From Taklimakanibacter lacteus (GTDB lineage: Bacteria; Pseudomonadota; Alphaproteobacteria; Rhizobiales; Aestuariivirgaceae): 64,000 bases of DNA. A program made the position numbers and the translations under genes. Shown piece after piece: positions 54,823 to 64,000 of the stretch. The notes below the pieces were generated by a model. The model made no database searches, was not told the origin of the DNA, and saw only the letters and a list, made by a program, of their open reading frames with translations. The stretch is from the NCBI GenBank assembly GCA_003576695.1, contig QOZQ01000002.1:471035-535034 (forward strand). Direction: 5' to 3'. Positions within the stretch are counted from its first letter, which is position 1; the number at the start of each line of letters is the position of its first letter.

Positions 54823-56892
54823 ATGCGTGATCCGCGCTACGATATCTTGTTCGAGCCCCAGCGCATCGGGCCGGTGACCGCCAGGAACCGTTTCTACCAG
54901 GTGCCGCACTGCAATGGCGGCGGCTATCGCGATCCCTCGGCCGCGGCGGAGATGCGCCGCACCAAGTCGGAAGGCGGCTGGGGCGTGATCTTCACCGAGC
55001 AGACCGAGCTCCACCACACCTCCGAGATCACGCCTTTCATCGAGCTCAGGCTCTGGGACGACGCCGATATGCCGATGCTCCACCGGATGGCGGATGCCAT
55101 GCACCATCATGGCGCGCTGGCCGGCATCCAGCTCGCTTATTCCGGCATCAACGGCCCCAATCTCTACACCAAGGAAGTGCCGCGCGGTCCCTCCGCGCTG
55201 CCGATCCGCACCTTCACCAATGATCCGGTTCAGGCGCGCGCCATGGATCTCGAGGATATCCGCGACCTGCGCCGCTGGCACCGTATCGCCTTCAGGCGCG
55301 CGAAAGCGGCGGGCTTCGACTTGGTCTGCCTCTATGGCGCGCATGGCTTCGGCATCATCCAGCATTTCCTGTCGCGGGCCACCAATCAGCGAGGCGATGA
55401 ATATGGCGGCTCGCTCGCCAACCGGGCGCGGCTGATGCGCGAGCTGGTGGCGGAGGCCAAGGATGCGATCGGTGACAGCTGCGCCGTCACCTTGCGGCTG
55501 TCGCTCGACGAGATGATCGGCGAGCTGGGCTTCGCCAATGCGGAGCTGCGCGATCTGATCGAGATGCATGCGGAGCTTCCCGATCTGTGGGACCTGGCCC
55601 ATGGCGCCTGGGAGGACTGTTCCGGCCCGTCGCGCTTCAAGGACGAGGCGGCGCAGGAAGACCTCGTCCACGGCATCAGGAGGCTCACCTCGAAACCCAT
55701 TGTCGGCGTCGGCCGCTTCACCTCGCCCGACGTGATGGTGCGGATGATCAAATCGGGCACGCTCGATTTCATCGGCTGCGCCAGGCCTTCGATCGCCGAT
55801 CCCTTCCTGCCGAAGAAGATCGAGGAAGGGCGCATCGACGACATCCGCGAATGCATCGGCTGCAACATCTGCATCACCGGCGACATGACCATGTCGATCT
55901 CGCGCTGCACGCAGAACCCGACCTTCATGGAGGAGTGGCGCAAGGGCTGGCACCCGGAACGCATCGCGGCAAAGGGTGTCAGTGAGAGCGTCCTCATCGT
56001 GGGGGCGGGGCCGGCCGGCCTCGAGGCGGCCCGCGCTCTGGGCGAGCGCGGCTACAAGGTGGCGCTCGCGGAAGCGGGCACCGAACTCGGCGGGCGGGTT
56101 GCCAGGGAATGCAAGCTGCCCGGCCTTTCGGCCTGGGGACGGGTGCGCGACTACCGGGCCTACCAGCTGTCGCGGATGGCGAATGTCGAGACCTATTTCG
56201 ACAGCCGTCTCACCGCCGATGACGTCCTGTCCTTCGGCTTCGAGAATATCGCCGTGGCGACAGGAGCGGCCTGGCGCCGCGACGGCGTGGCGCGCGCCCA
56301 TGTGGTGGCAATGCCGATCGATCCCGTGATGCCGCTCTTCACGCCCGATGATCTGATGGCGGGCCGGTTGCCGAAGGGCCGGGTCGTTCTCTTCGATGAC
56401 GATCACTATTACATGGGCGGCGTCCTTGCCGAGCTTCTGGCGGCGACGGGCGCCAGGGTTACACTGGTGACGTCCTCCGCCTATGTGTCCGACTGGGCGC
56501 GCAACACGCTCGAGCAGGGCGCCATTCATCGAAGGCTTGCAGGCCTCGGCGTCGAGATCGTGCTCAACCGGACCGTGACCCGGGTCGTGGCGGGCGGCGT
56601 TGCCACTGCCTGCGCCTATACGGGCCGTGAGCTCGATCTCGTCGCTGATGCGGTGGTGCTGGTGACCTCGCGGCTGGCCGAGGACAGCCTGTGGCAAGCG
56701 CTCAGAGCGCGGCAGGAGGAATGGGCCGGGAATGGTATCCGCAGCATCAAGGTCATTGGCGATGCCGAGGCGCCGGGACCCATCGCCTGGGCAACCTATG
56801 CCGGCCATCGTTTCGCGCGGGAGCTCGATATGCCCGATATCGGCGATGCGCTGCCTTTCCGCCGCGAAGTGGCGGCGCTCGCAGCGGATTGA
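54823..56892 (+). CDS. Trimethylamine-dehydrogenase-family flavoprotein of altered specificity
   Basis: A 689-residue iron-sulfur flavoprotein. The OYE-like barrel starts RDPRYDILFEPQRIGPVTAR and keeps Cys30 (FYQVPHC), which carries 6-S-cysteinyl-FMN in trimethylamine dehydrogenase. The 4Fe-4S motif CIGCNIC with a later RCTQN follows, then an ADP-binding domain (SVLIVGAGPAGLEAARALG). The substrate bowl differs: Tyr60 is Gln, and the tryptophan after the CxxCxxC motif is Asp. Trimethylamine is therefore unlikely; a secondary or betaine-like amine is possible. No electron-transfer flavoprotein gene is adjacent. It ends directly against alkB. Confidence 0.88.
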   Translation: MRDPRYDILFEPQRIGPVTARNRFYQVPHCNGGGYRDPSAAAEMRRTKSEGGWGVIFTEQTELHHTSEITPFIELRLWDDADMPMLHRMADAMHHHGALAGIQLAYSGINGPNLYTKEVPRGPSALPIRTFTNDPVQARAMDLEDIRDLRRWHRIAFRRAKAAGFDLVCLYGAHGFGIIQHFLSRATNQRGDEYGGSLANRARLMRELVAEAKDAIGDSCAVTLRLSLDEMIGELGFANAELRDLIEMHAELPDLWDLAHGAWEDCSGPSRFKDEAAQEDLVHGIRRLTSKPIVGVGRFTSPDVMVRMIKSGTLDFIGCARPSIADPFLPKKIEEGRIDDIRECIGCNICITGDMTMSISRCTQNPTFMEEWRKGWHPERIAAKGVSESVLIVGAGPAGLEAARALGERGYKVALAEAGTELGGRVARECKLPGLSAWGRVRDYRAYQLSRMANVETYFDSRLTADDVLSFGFENIAVATGAAWRRDGVARAHVVAMPIDPVMPLFTPDDLMAGRLPKGRVVLFDDDHYYMGGVLAELLAATGARVTLVTSSAYVSDWARNTLEQGAIHRRLAGLGVEIVLNRTVTRVVAGGVATACAYTGRELDLVADAVVLVTSRLAEDSLWQALRARQEEWAGNGIRSIKVIGDAEAPGPIAWATYAGHRFARELDMPDIGDALPFRREVAALAAD

Positions 56893-57495
56893 TCAGGGCC
56901 TCTTCACACGGCGCAAAGTGAGGTTGATGCGTCCGCCCTCCCTGAGCAGCGTCGATGTGCCGGTGAGCACGCGGTCGATGCCGTGATAGCGCAGCCGCGA
57001 TGCGCCCCCCATCACCAGCACATCGCCCGAGGCGAGCTTGAGCGTCTCGGTCTTGCCCGAGCGCTCGGTTCCGCCGATCCGGAAGATGGCCGTGTCGCCG
57101 AGCGAGATCGAGACGACCGGGGCTGAGAAATCCTCTTCGTCCTCGTCGCGATGGAGGCCCATTTTGGCCCCCTCGCGGTAGTGATTGACCAGGCAGGCCT
57201 CGGGCTCATGCGGATAGCCTGAGACCTTGCTCCAGACCTCCATGACCACGGCAGGGATCGCCGGCCAGGGCTCGCCCGTCTCGGGATGCCGGGCCTGATA
57301 GCGATAGCCAGCCCGATCCGACACCCAGCCCAGCTGGCCCAGATTGCTCATCCGGACCGTGAAAGGCCGGCCGCTTCGCGGCATCACCGGCGTGTAGAAG
57401 GGCGCCTTGGCCAGGCATTCTCCCAGGACAGCGACCAATGTCTCTTGCGCCGCCCTGTCGAAATAGGACGGCAGGTATTTGAGTCCGTTGCTCAT
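56893..57495 (-). CDS. alkB: AlkB-family 2-oxoglutarate/Fe(II) dioxygenase
   Basis: 200 residues from the ATG at 57495. The iron triad is His115, Asp117 (LHRDEDE) and His171 (LRYHGIDR), and the oxoglutarate arginine lies in GRINLTLRRV (189-196). The nucleotide-lid region has PAIPAVVMEVWSKVSGYP, and NHYREGAKMGLHRDEDE matches AlkB. It repairs 1-methyladenine and 3-methylcytosine by oxidative demethylation. It is convergent and abutting with the flavoprotein gene, without any spacer. Confidence 0.93.
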   Translation of the reverse strand: MSNGLKYLPSYFDRAAQETLVAVLGECLAKAPFYTPVMPRSGRPFTVRMSNLGQLGWVSDRAGYRYQARHPETGEPWPAIPAVVMEVWSKVSGYPHEPEACLVNHYREGAKMGLHRDEDEEDFSAPVVSISLGDTAIFRIGGTERSGKTETLKLASGDVLVMGGASRLRYHGIDRVLTGTSTLLREGGRINLTLRRVKRP

Positions 57496-57577
57496 GCAGC
57501 CGGAGATCCTGATCTTTGCCAAGCCTGGCGGCCACCCGGAAGCCGCTCTGGAACCGGCATTTTTCCCTTCACTGAAA

Positions 57578-57607
57578 CTTGATAGGGCCGATTTCCAACC
57601 TTATATA
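57578..57607 (+). promoter_or_regulatory. RpoH (sigma-32) promoter of dnaK
   Basis: CTTG (57578-57581), an 18-nt spacer and CTTATATA (57600-57607) match the alphaproteobacterial heat-shock consensus. The transcript would carry a leader of about 130 nt with AGGAGG 8 nt before the dnaK ATG. No CIRCE element is present. Confidence 0.85.
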
Positions 57608-57745
57608 GCCCCCGAACGCCGGATTCACCCCGCCCGACAGGGAGGTCCGGTCAAACGTAAATTGGGGACCCGCACCCCCACTGAGTCCGGGGCGGAAGTG
57701 CCGGATAGGGCTTCCACCAGGGTCTGCCACCAGGAGGTTTTGTAA

Positions 57746-59674
<1,929 letters not shown>

Positions 59675-59702
59675 TAGAGATGGCCTGTAACGGTCCAGGC
59701 AT

Positions 59703-59739
59703 CCTTCTCCCCGCTTGCGCGGGGAGAAGGTGCTTTTTT
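59703..59739 (+). terminator. Strong hairpin with T-tract between dnaK and dnaJ
   Basis: A perfect 12-bp stem (CCTTCTCCCCGC, 59703-59714, with GCGGGGAGAAGG, 59719-59730) has a TTGC loop and is followed by TGCTTTTTT. This is a classic intrinsic terminator. It sits inside the dnaK-dnaJ unit, so it would lower dnaJ transcription relative to dnaK. Confidence 0.85.
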
Positions 59740-59768
59740 AGGGCCGGGTGAGGGACGGACGGGTCAGC

Positions 59769-60926
59769 ATGGCCAAGCGCGATTATTATGAAGTCCTGGG
59801 GGTCCAGAAAGGCGCCGACGACAAGGAGCTGAAGAGCGCCTATCGCAAGCTCGCCAAGCAGCTCCACCCCGATGCCAATCCGGGCGACAAGACGGCCGAG
59901 CACAAATTCAAGGAGATCACCGAAGCCTATGACGTCCTGAAGGACCCGCAGAAGAAGGCGGCCTATGACCGCTTCGGCCATGCGGCCTTCGAAGGCGGCA
60001 TGGGCGGGCGCCCGGGCGGCGGTCCGGGCTTCGGTCCCGAATTCACCTCCTCGATGTCGGATATTTTCGAGGACCTGTTCGGCGAGTTCATGGGCGGTGG
60101 CCGTGGCCGGGGCGCCGGGCGCGGCAGGGGCTCGGCGGCGGCGCGGGGCTCGGATCTGCGCTACAATATGGAAATCAGCCTCACCGAGGCCTTCACCGGC
60201 AAGACCGCGCAGATCAGGGTGCCGACGGCGACCCAATGCGAGGTCTGCAAGGGCTCGGGCGCCAAGCCCGGCTCCCATCCCAAGACCTGCGGCACCTGCG
60301 GCGGCCAGGGCGCGGTCAGGGCCTCCCAGGGCTTCTTCACCGTCGAGCGCACCTGCCCCACCTGCCATGGCAGCGGCCAGGTGATTTCCGACCCTTGCGG
60401 CAATTGCGCCGGCCAGGGCCGCATCACCCGCGAGCGCACCTTGTCGGTGAATATCCCGGCCGGCGTCGAGGACGGCACCCGCATCAGGCTTGCCGGCGAG
60501 GGCGAGGCGGGGTTGCGCGGCGGCTCGGCGGGCGATCTCTATATCTTCCTCTCCGTGCGTCCGCATGAATTCTTCCAGCGCGACGGCGCCGATCTATTCT
60601 GCAAGGTGCCGGTGTCGATGATCGCGGCCTCGCTCGGCGGCGATATCGAAGTGCCGACCATCGACGGCAAGAAGGCGCGCGTGTCGATCCCGGAAGGGGC
60701 GCAGACCGGCAAGCAGTTCCGCCTCAAGGGCAAGGGCATGCCGATCCTGAGATCCAACCAGATGGGCGACATGTATATCCAGGTGACGGTCGAGACGCCG
60801 GTCAACCTGTCGCGCCGGCAGCGCGAGCTCCTGAAGGAATTCGAGAATGAAGCGCGCAACAACTCGCCCGAGTCCGAGGGCTTCTTCGCCAAGGCGCGTG
60901 CCTTCTGGGAAGGCTTCGGATCTTAA
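59769..60926 (+). CDS. dnaJ: DnaJ (Hsp40) co-chaperone
   Basis: A 385-residue type I DnaJ. The J domain has [20 protein letters not shown] and the HPD tripeptide in QLHPDAN. A Gly/Phe-rich linker and four CxxCxGxG zinc repeats ([32 protein letters not shown]) lead to the substrate-binding C-terminal domains. It stimulates DnaK ATPase and presents clients. The ATG at 59769 begins the standard AKRDYYE start. Confidence 0.97.
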   Translation: MAKRDYYEVLGVQKGADDKELKSAYRKLAKQLHPDANPGDKTAEHKFKEITEAYDVLKDPQKKAAYDRFGHAAFEGGMGGRPGGGPGFGPEFTSSMSDIFEDLFGEFMGGGRGRGAGRGRGSAAARGSDLRYNMEISLTEAFTGKTAQIRVPTATQCEVCKGSGAKPGSHPKTCGTCGGQGAVRASQGFFTVERTCPTCHGSGQVISDPCGNCAGQGRITRERTLSVNIPAGVEDGTRIRLAGEGEAGLRGGSAGDLYIFLSVRPHEFFQRDGADLFCKVPVSMIAASLGGDIEVPTIDGKKARVSIPEGAQTGKQFRLKGKGMPILRSNQMGDMYIQVTVETPVNLSRRQRELLKEFENEARNNSPESEGFFAKARAFWEGFGS

Positions 60927-60938
60927 GCCTTCTCCATC

Positions 60939-60977
60939 CGTCATCCCGGCGAAAGCCGCGGCTTGCGCCGGGATGAC
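60939..60977. repeat. Compact copy of the dispersed CGTCATCCCGGCG palindrome
   Basis: A 39-nt palindrome begins CGTCATCCCGGCGAAAGCC and closes GCGCCGGGATGACG with almost no loop. It is a short form of the unit seen as inverted pairs at 1504-1604 and 28406-28506. Position 13 nt after the dnaJ stop, between convergent genes, fits a terminator. Confidence 0.88.
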
Positions 60978-61008
60978 GGAGTGTGGGGTTGTCGGCGATG
61001 AATGACTG

Positions 61009-61776
61009 CTAAACAGCACCTTCATCCTCGATATGAAGGACGCGCCCGCAATGCTTGCAATGGACGGCATCGGCGTCGTGGCGCAGCAAGCCGCAATCGG
61101 GGCATTTGTGCTCGACCTTGTGCGGCCGGATCAGGATCTGGATAAGGCGCAGGAACAATGACACGCCGAAGATCATGATGAGGACCGCGAGCATGCGGCC
61201 CCAATGGCCCTGCAAGGTGATGTCGCCGAAGCCGGTGGTGGTCAGCGTCGAGACGGTGAAATAGAGCGCATCGGCATAGTTGGTGATGTGCTCGTTGATG
61301 CCCCGCTGGCTCTCATAGACGATCCCCGTGGTGACGAAGATGAACAGGCCCAGATTGAGGGCGGCCATCACCGTCTGCTCGTTCTGGCGGAACAGCGTGG
61401 AATCGCGCCGCATGCGGCTCAGCACCATAGGCGAGCGCATGACGCGCAGGACCCTGACCACGCGCAGGAAGGCGAGGCCCTCGCCGGCGAACGGTGCCAG
61501 TAGCGAGGCGATGACCACGATATCGGCGAGATTGGCCGGGTTCATGAGATCGCCGAGGCGGTTGCGGCTGATCCAGAAGCGGGCGATGAAATCGGCGAGG
61601 ATGAGGAGCCCGATGACGATGTCGATCACCCCGATGACGGGCGAGCGCTGAAGGAAGGACGAGACGATCAGGAACACGATGGTCGCGATATCGAAGGAGA
61701 TGAGGCCGTAGCGGAAGCGATGCGCCCCGGCACTTCCGCCTTCATAGAGCTCCCTGACGATATTTTTCAGTGCCAT
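61009..61776 (-). CDS. Voltage-gated-type potassium channel with C-terminal zinc ribbon
   Basis: 255 residues from the ATG at 61776. Membrane segments correspond to S1-S4 (S4-like LRVVRVLRVMRSPMVLSRMRR near 104-124, with regularly spaced arginines) and a pore with the selectivity filter TLTTTGFGD (177-185). The filter GFGD rather than GYGD is a known K-channel variant. After S6 the tail has CPDC (225-228) and CKHC (240-243), a zinc-ribbon-like pair. There is no RCK domain. It is convergent with dnaJ. Confidence 0.85.
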   Translation of the reverse strand: MALKNIVRELYEGGSAGAHRFRYGLISFDIATIVFLIVSSFLQRSPVIGVIDIVIGLLILADFIARFWISRNRLGDLMNPANLADIVVIASLLAPFAGEGLAFLRVVRVLRVMRSPMVLSRMRRDSTLFRQNEQTVMAALNLGLFIFVTTGIVYESQRGINEHITNYADALYFTVSTLTTTGFGDITLQGHWGRMLAVLIMIFGVSLFLRLIQILIRPHKVEHKCPDCGLLRHDADAVHCKHCGRVLHIEDEGAV

Positions 61777-61836
61777 TGACCGTTCCGGTCCTTTCACTTA
61801 ACGAGGCTTCTCCAAGCCCATGCCAGGAGAGGCAGA

Positions 61837-62124
61837 ATGCCCAAGGCCTATTGGATTGCGCAAGTCACCGTGTCCAATCCCGACCAGTACAAGTTCTACG
61901 CCGAGGCGGCCCCGCTCGCCTTCGCCAAATATGGCGCCCGGATCCTGGCGCGCGGCGGGCGCTCCGGCCAGATGGAAGGCGAAGGCCGTCCGCGCAATGT
62001 GGTGATCGAGTTCCCGTCCTATGACGATGCGATCGCCTGCTACAATTCGCCCGAATATCAGTCTGCCAAGGCCAGGCGCAAAGGCGCGGGCGAGGCGAAT
62101 ATCGTCATTGTCGAGGGTGTCTGA
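61837..62124 (+). CDS. DUF1330-family protein, first of a tandem pair
   Basis: A 95-residue dimeric ferredoxin-like-fold protein. It begins PKAYWIAQVTVSNPDQYKFY and has ILARGGRSGQMEGEGRPRNV, VIEFPSYDDAIACYNSPEYQ and IVIVEGV, the full DUF1330 pattern. The family's biochemical role is unknown. AGGAGAGG 6 nt upstream is a strong ribosome site. Two nucleotides separate it from its paralogue. Confidence 0.9.
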   Translation: MPKAYWIAQVTVSNPDQYKFYAEAAPLAFAKYGARILARGGRSGQMEGEGRPRNVVIEFPSYDDAIACYNSPEYQSAKARRKGAGEANIVIVEGV

Positions 62125-62126
62125 GC

Positions 62127-62417
62127 ATGGCCAAGGGCTATTGGATGGTGCGCGTCACGGTGAATGACCCTGAGCGCTACAAGGACTATGTCGCCGCCAA
62201 CAAGGCGGCGCTCGAGAAATATGGCGCGAAGTTCATCGTGCGCGGCGGCAATTATGAGGTGGTGAAGGGCAATTCGCGCGAACGCCACGTGATCCTCGAA
62301 TTCGAGTCTTTCGCCACCGCCAGAGCGTGCTTCTTCTCACCCGAATATCAGGCGGCGCTCGCCATCTTCAAGACCTGCGCGGAGAGCGATGTGATCATTG
62401 TCGAGGGCGTGTCATGA
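62127..62417 (+). CDS. DUF1330-family protein, second of a tandem pair
   Basis: 96 residues, clearly paralogous to the preceding gene: [60 protein letters not shown] and a VIIVEGV end. In this copy a conserved proline/isoleucine stretch is replaced, and a SFATARACF segment replaces SYDDAIACY. It overlaps dapB by 4 nt (ATGA), so both DUF1330 genes are co-translated with lysine biosynthesis. Confidence 0.9.
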   Translation: MAKGYWMVRVTVNDPERYKDYVAANKAALEKYGAKFIVRGGNYEVVKGNSRERHVILEFESFATARACFFSPEYQAALAIFKTCAESDVIIVEGVS

Positions 62418-63214
62418 AGATCGCCATAGCCGGCGCCTCGGGCCGCATGGGCCGGGTCCTGACCCGCATTGTGCATGAGACGCAAGGTCTCGAGATCGCG
62501 GGCGGCCTTGAGCCCAAGGGCTCGCCCGCTGTCGGCGCCGATATGGGCGAGCTTGGCGGCATTGGGGCCTTGGGCGTCAGGATTACGGATGACCCGCTGC
62601 CGCTTTTCACCAAGATCGAGGGTCTGATCGACTTCACCGTGCCCAAGGCGACGCTGGCGCTGGCCGAGCTGTCGGCGCAGGCCCGCATCGTCCATGTGAT
62701 CGGCACGACCGGCATCGACAAGGATGGCGATGAGAAGATCAGGGCCGCGGCGCGCCATGCCCGCATCGTGAAATCGGGCAATATGAGCCTGGGCGTGAAC
62801 CTGCTGGCCGCGCTGGTGAAGAAGGTTGCGGCAAGCCTGGGCGAGGATTTCGACATCGAGATCCTCGAAATGCATCACAAGCACAAGATCGATGCGCCCT
62901 CCGGCACGGCATTGCTGCTGGGCCAGGCGGCCGCCGAGGGCCGCAAGATCGAGCTGGCGAAATCCTCCGTGCGCTCGCGCGACGGCCATACCGGTGCGCG
63001 CCCGCAGGGCCATATCGGCTTCGCCACTTTGCGCGGCGGCAGCGTGGTGGGCGAGCATACGGTGATGTTTTCAGGGCCCGATGAGCGCATCGAGCTCACC
63101 CACAAGGCCGCGAGCCGCGAGATCTTTGCGCGGGGCGCGGTGCGCGCCGCTCTGTGGGCCAAGGACAAGAAACCCGGCCTCTATTCGATGGCCGATGTAT
63201 TGGAGCTGGAGTAG
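62414..63214 (+). CDS. dapB: DapB, 4-hydroxy-tetrahydrodipicolinate reductase
   Basis: 266 residues. The NAD(P)-binding [16 protein letters not shown] (5-20) is followed by [14 protein letters not shown], the catalytic [20 protein letters not shown] and a C-terminal [20 protein letters not shown]. It reduces the dihydrodipicolinate precursor on the path to diaminopimelate and lysine. The ATG at 62414 overlaps the DUF1330 stop, and gpmA follows 3 nt after. Confidence 0.97.
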   Translation: MKIAIAGASGRMGRVLTRIVHETQGLEIAGGLEPKGSPAVGADMGELGGIGALGVRITDDPLPLFTKIEGLIDFTVPKATLALAELSAQARIVHVIGTTGIDKDGDEKIRAAARHARIVKSGNMSLGVNLLAALVKKVAASLGEDFDIEILEMHHKHKIDAPSGTALLLGQAAAEGRKIELAKSSVRSRDGHTGARPQGHIGFATLRGGSVVGEHTVMFSGPDERIELTHKAASREIFARGAVRAALWAKDKKPGLYSMADVLELE

Positions 63215-63217
63215 TCG

Positions 63218-63838
63218 ATGGATCGCATACTGGTGCTTGTCCGCCACGGGCAGAGCGAGTGGAATCTGAAGAACCTGTTCACCGGCTGGAAGGACGTGGA
63301 CCTGACCGAGAAGGGCATTGCCGAGGCGAAATCGGCGGGCGGGCGGCTGAAGAAGAAGGGGCTCAAATTCGACGTCGCCTATACCAGCGTGTTGAAGCGC
63401 GCCCAGCGCACCCTCGATCTGATGCTCGACGAGCTGGGTCAGAAGGGGCTTGAGACCCACAGGGACCAGGCTCTCAATGAGCGCGACTATGGCGACCTCA
63501 CCGGCCTCAACAAGGACGATGCGCGCAAGAAATGGGGCGAGGAGCAGGTCCATATCTGGCGCCGCTCCTATGATGTGCAGCCGCCCGGCGGCGAAAGTCT
63601 GCGCGACACGCTGGCGCGCGCGCTGCCCTATTACATGAAGCACATCCAGCCGGACGTCCTGTCGGGCAGGAGCGTGCTGGTCTCGGCCCACGGCAATTCG
63701 CTGCGCGCCCTCATCATGGCGATCGAGGGGCTGACACCGGAGCAGATCCTGAAGCGCGAGCTCGATACCGGCGTGCCGGTCTTCTACCGGCTCAAGGCCG
63801 ACTCGCGTCCCGAGACCATCGAAATCCTCAAAGACTGA
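63218..63838 (+). CDS. gpmA: 2,3-bisphosphoglycerate-dependent phosphoglycerate mutase
   Basis: 206 residues of the histidine-phosphatase fold. The phospho-His10 lies in [20 protein letters not shown], with [31 protein letters not shown] and [15 protein letters not shown] (second histidine). It interconverts 3- and 2-phosphoglycerate. The protein is about 40 residues shorter than E. coli GpmA, as is usual in alphaproteobacteria. It probably shares the dapB operon. Confidence 0.96.
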   Translation: MDRILVLVRHGQSEWNLKNLFTGWKDVDLTEKGIAEAKSAGGRLKKKGLKFDVAYTSVLKRAQRTLDLMLDELGQKGLETHRDQALNERDYGDLTGLNKDDARKKWGEEQVHIWRRSYDVQPPGGESLRDTLARALPYYMKHIQPDVLSGRSVLVSAHGNSLRALIMAIEGLTPEQILKRELDTGVPVFYRLKADSRPETIEILKD

Positions 63839-64000
63839 TTACGCCGCCAGGGCAAATCCCGCCAAAGTTGAAGACTTTGGTGAGTCGTCCGTGAAGAACT
63901 TCCAAGCCATTGATTGGGATTCGATTTTCGGAAGAAGGCCGGCATTGAGTTTGCATGCTTTGGGGGGTTGAGGCCTCAAAAGCTTGCAATTTCGTTTTTG
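63839..64000. other. Window end, no recognised gene
   Basis: After the gpmA stop there is the short palindrome at 63852-63880 and about 120 nt without a recognisable coding region or promoter. A 40-codon open stretch ending with TGA near 63970 has no good start and was not called. Confidence 0.4.
63852..63880 (+). repeat. Copy of the grpE-end palindrome with compensatory stem change
   Basis: 29 nt (GCAAATCCC, GCCAAAGT, TGAAG loop, ACTTTGG) match the minus strand of 1723-1751 except for two bases. Those two pair with each other in the stem (T-A there, A-T here), so the hairpin is kept. It lies 13 nt after gpmA. The outer right arm seen at grpE is absent. Confidence 0.7.

Noticed and set aside
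54736..56808. 690-codon open frame antisense to the flavoprotein
   Set aside because: The flavoprotein matches its family end to end; the antisense frame is a compositional shadow.
63843..63970. 40-codon open stretch after gpmA
   Set aside because: It has no acceptable start codon or ribosome site and runs through the palindromic repeat.

Overview
The window is a GC-rich stretch of an alphaproteobacterial chromosome, most likely Hyphomicrobiales (Rhizobiales). The evidence is gene content and order: irr beside fabA-fabB-fabI, mutS-glnD-murJ-trpS-nfu, miaB-phoH-ybeY-ybeZ-type corC, dnaK-dnaJ-dapB-gpmA, and hrcA/rph/grpE neighbours. Other signs are an OlsB-type ornithine-lipid acyltransferase, an Irr-type Fur protein, alphaproteobacterial RpoH promoters and a Zur-type box. 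I cannot name the genus. No tRNA, rRNA, CRISPR array, intact insertion sequence or prophage was seen.

Layout. 1-1477: end of coaBC, dut and a MoeB/ThiF-like E1 enzyme. 1478-1757: dispersed palindromic repeats. 1737-11218: heat-shock and nucleotide/RNA genes (grpE, hrcA, rph, a VOC-RdgB fusion, hemW). They are interrupted by a GST/LysR/GFA insert and by a zinc-starvation pair (AztD-like chaperone plus COG0523 GTPase) behind a Zur-like box. 11354-16726: lipoprotein PBP activator, rsmI, yraN, gshB, a small conserved protein and comM. 16863-20396: a compact accessory locus with a PqqD-like protein, a 49-residue peptide with its own promoter, a GT2-TPR glycosyltransferase, an ATP-grasp protein and a divergent GT10 fucosyltransferase-like gene. 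20526-28371: two outer-membrane barrels, a hydrolase, an EamA exporter with an Lrp regulator, a hybrid histidine kinase and olsB. 28519-41507: maeB, mutS, glnD, murJ, trpS and nfu, with a GNAT/LysR pair inserted. 41509-49620: a ParE/RelB-type toxin-antitoxin pair, a TsaB-RimI fusion, plsC, a TetR/EamA pair, miaB, phoH, ybeY and corC. 49692-54717: a hydroxyacid dehydrogenase, an SH3 protein, irr and the unsaturated fatty-acid genes fabA-fabB-fabI. 54823-57495: a trimethylamine-dehydrogenase-like flavoprotein and alkB. 57746-63838: dnaK, dnaJ, an ion channel, two DUF1330 genes, dapB and gpmA.

Most of the window is housekeeping. The strongest candidate for an undescribed system is the 16.9-20.4 kb locus. 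It has the parts list of a ribosomally made, post-translationally modified peptide (RiPP) pathway: a PqqD/RRE-type recognition protein, a short peptide gene behind a consensus -35 promoter, two kinds of glycosyltransferase and an ATP-grasp ligase. Its product and chemistry are inference. Other points worth a look are the VOC-RdgB, TsaB-RimI and DUF1127-GNAT fusions, a zinc-less MoeB-like protein, paired hairpins abutting mutS, and a palindromic repeat family with a compensatory stem change.
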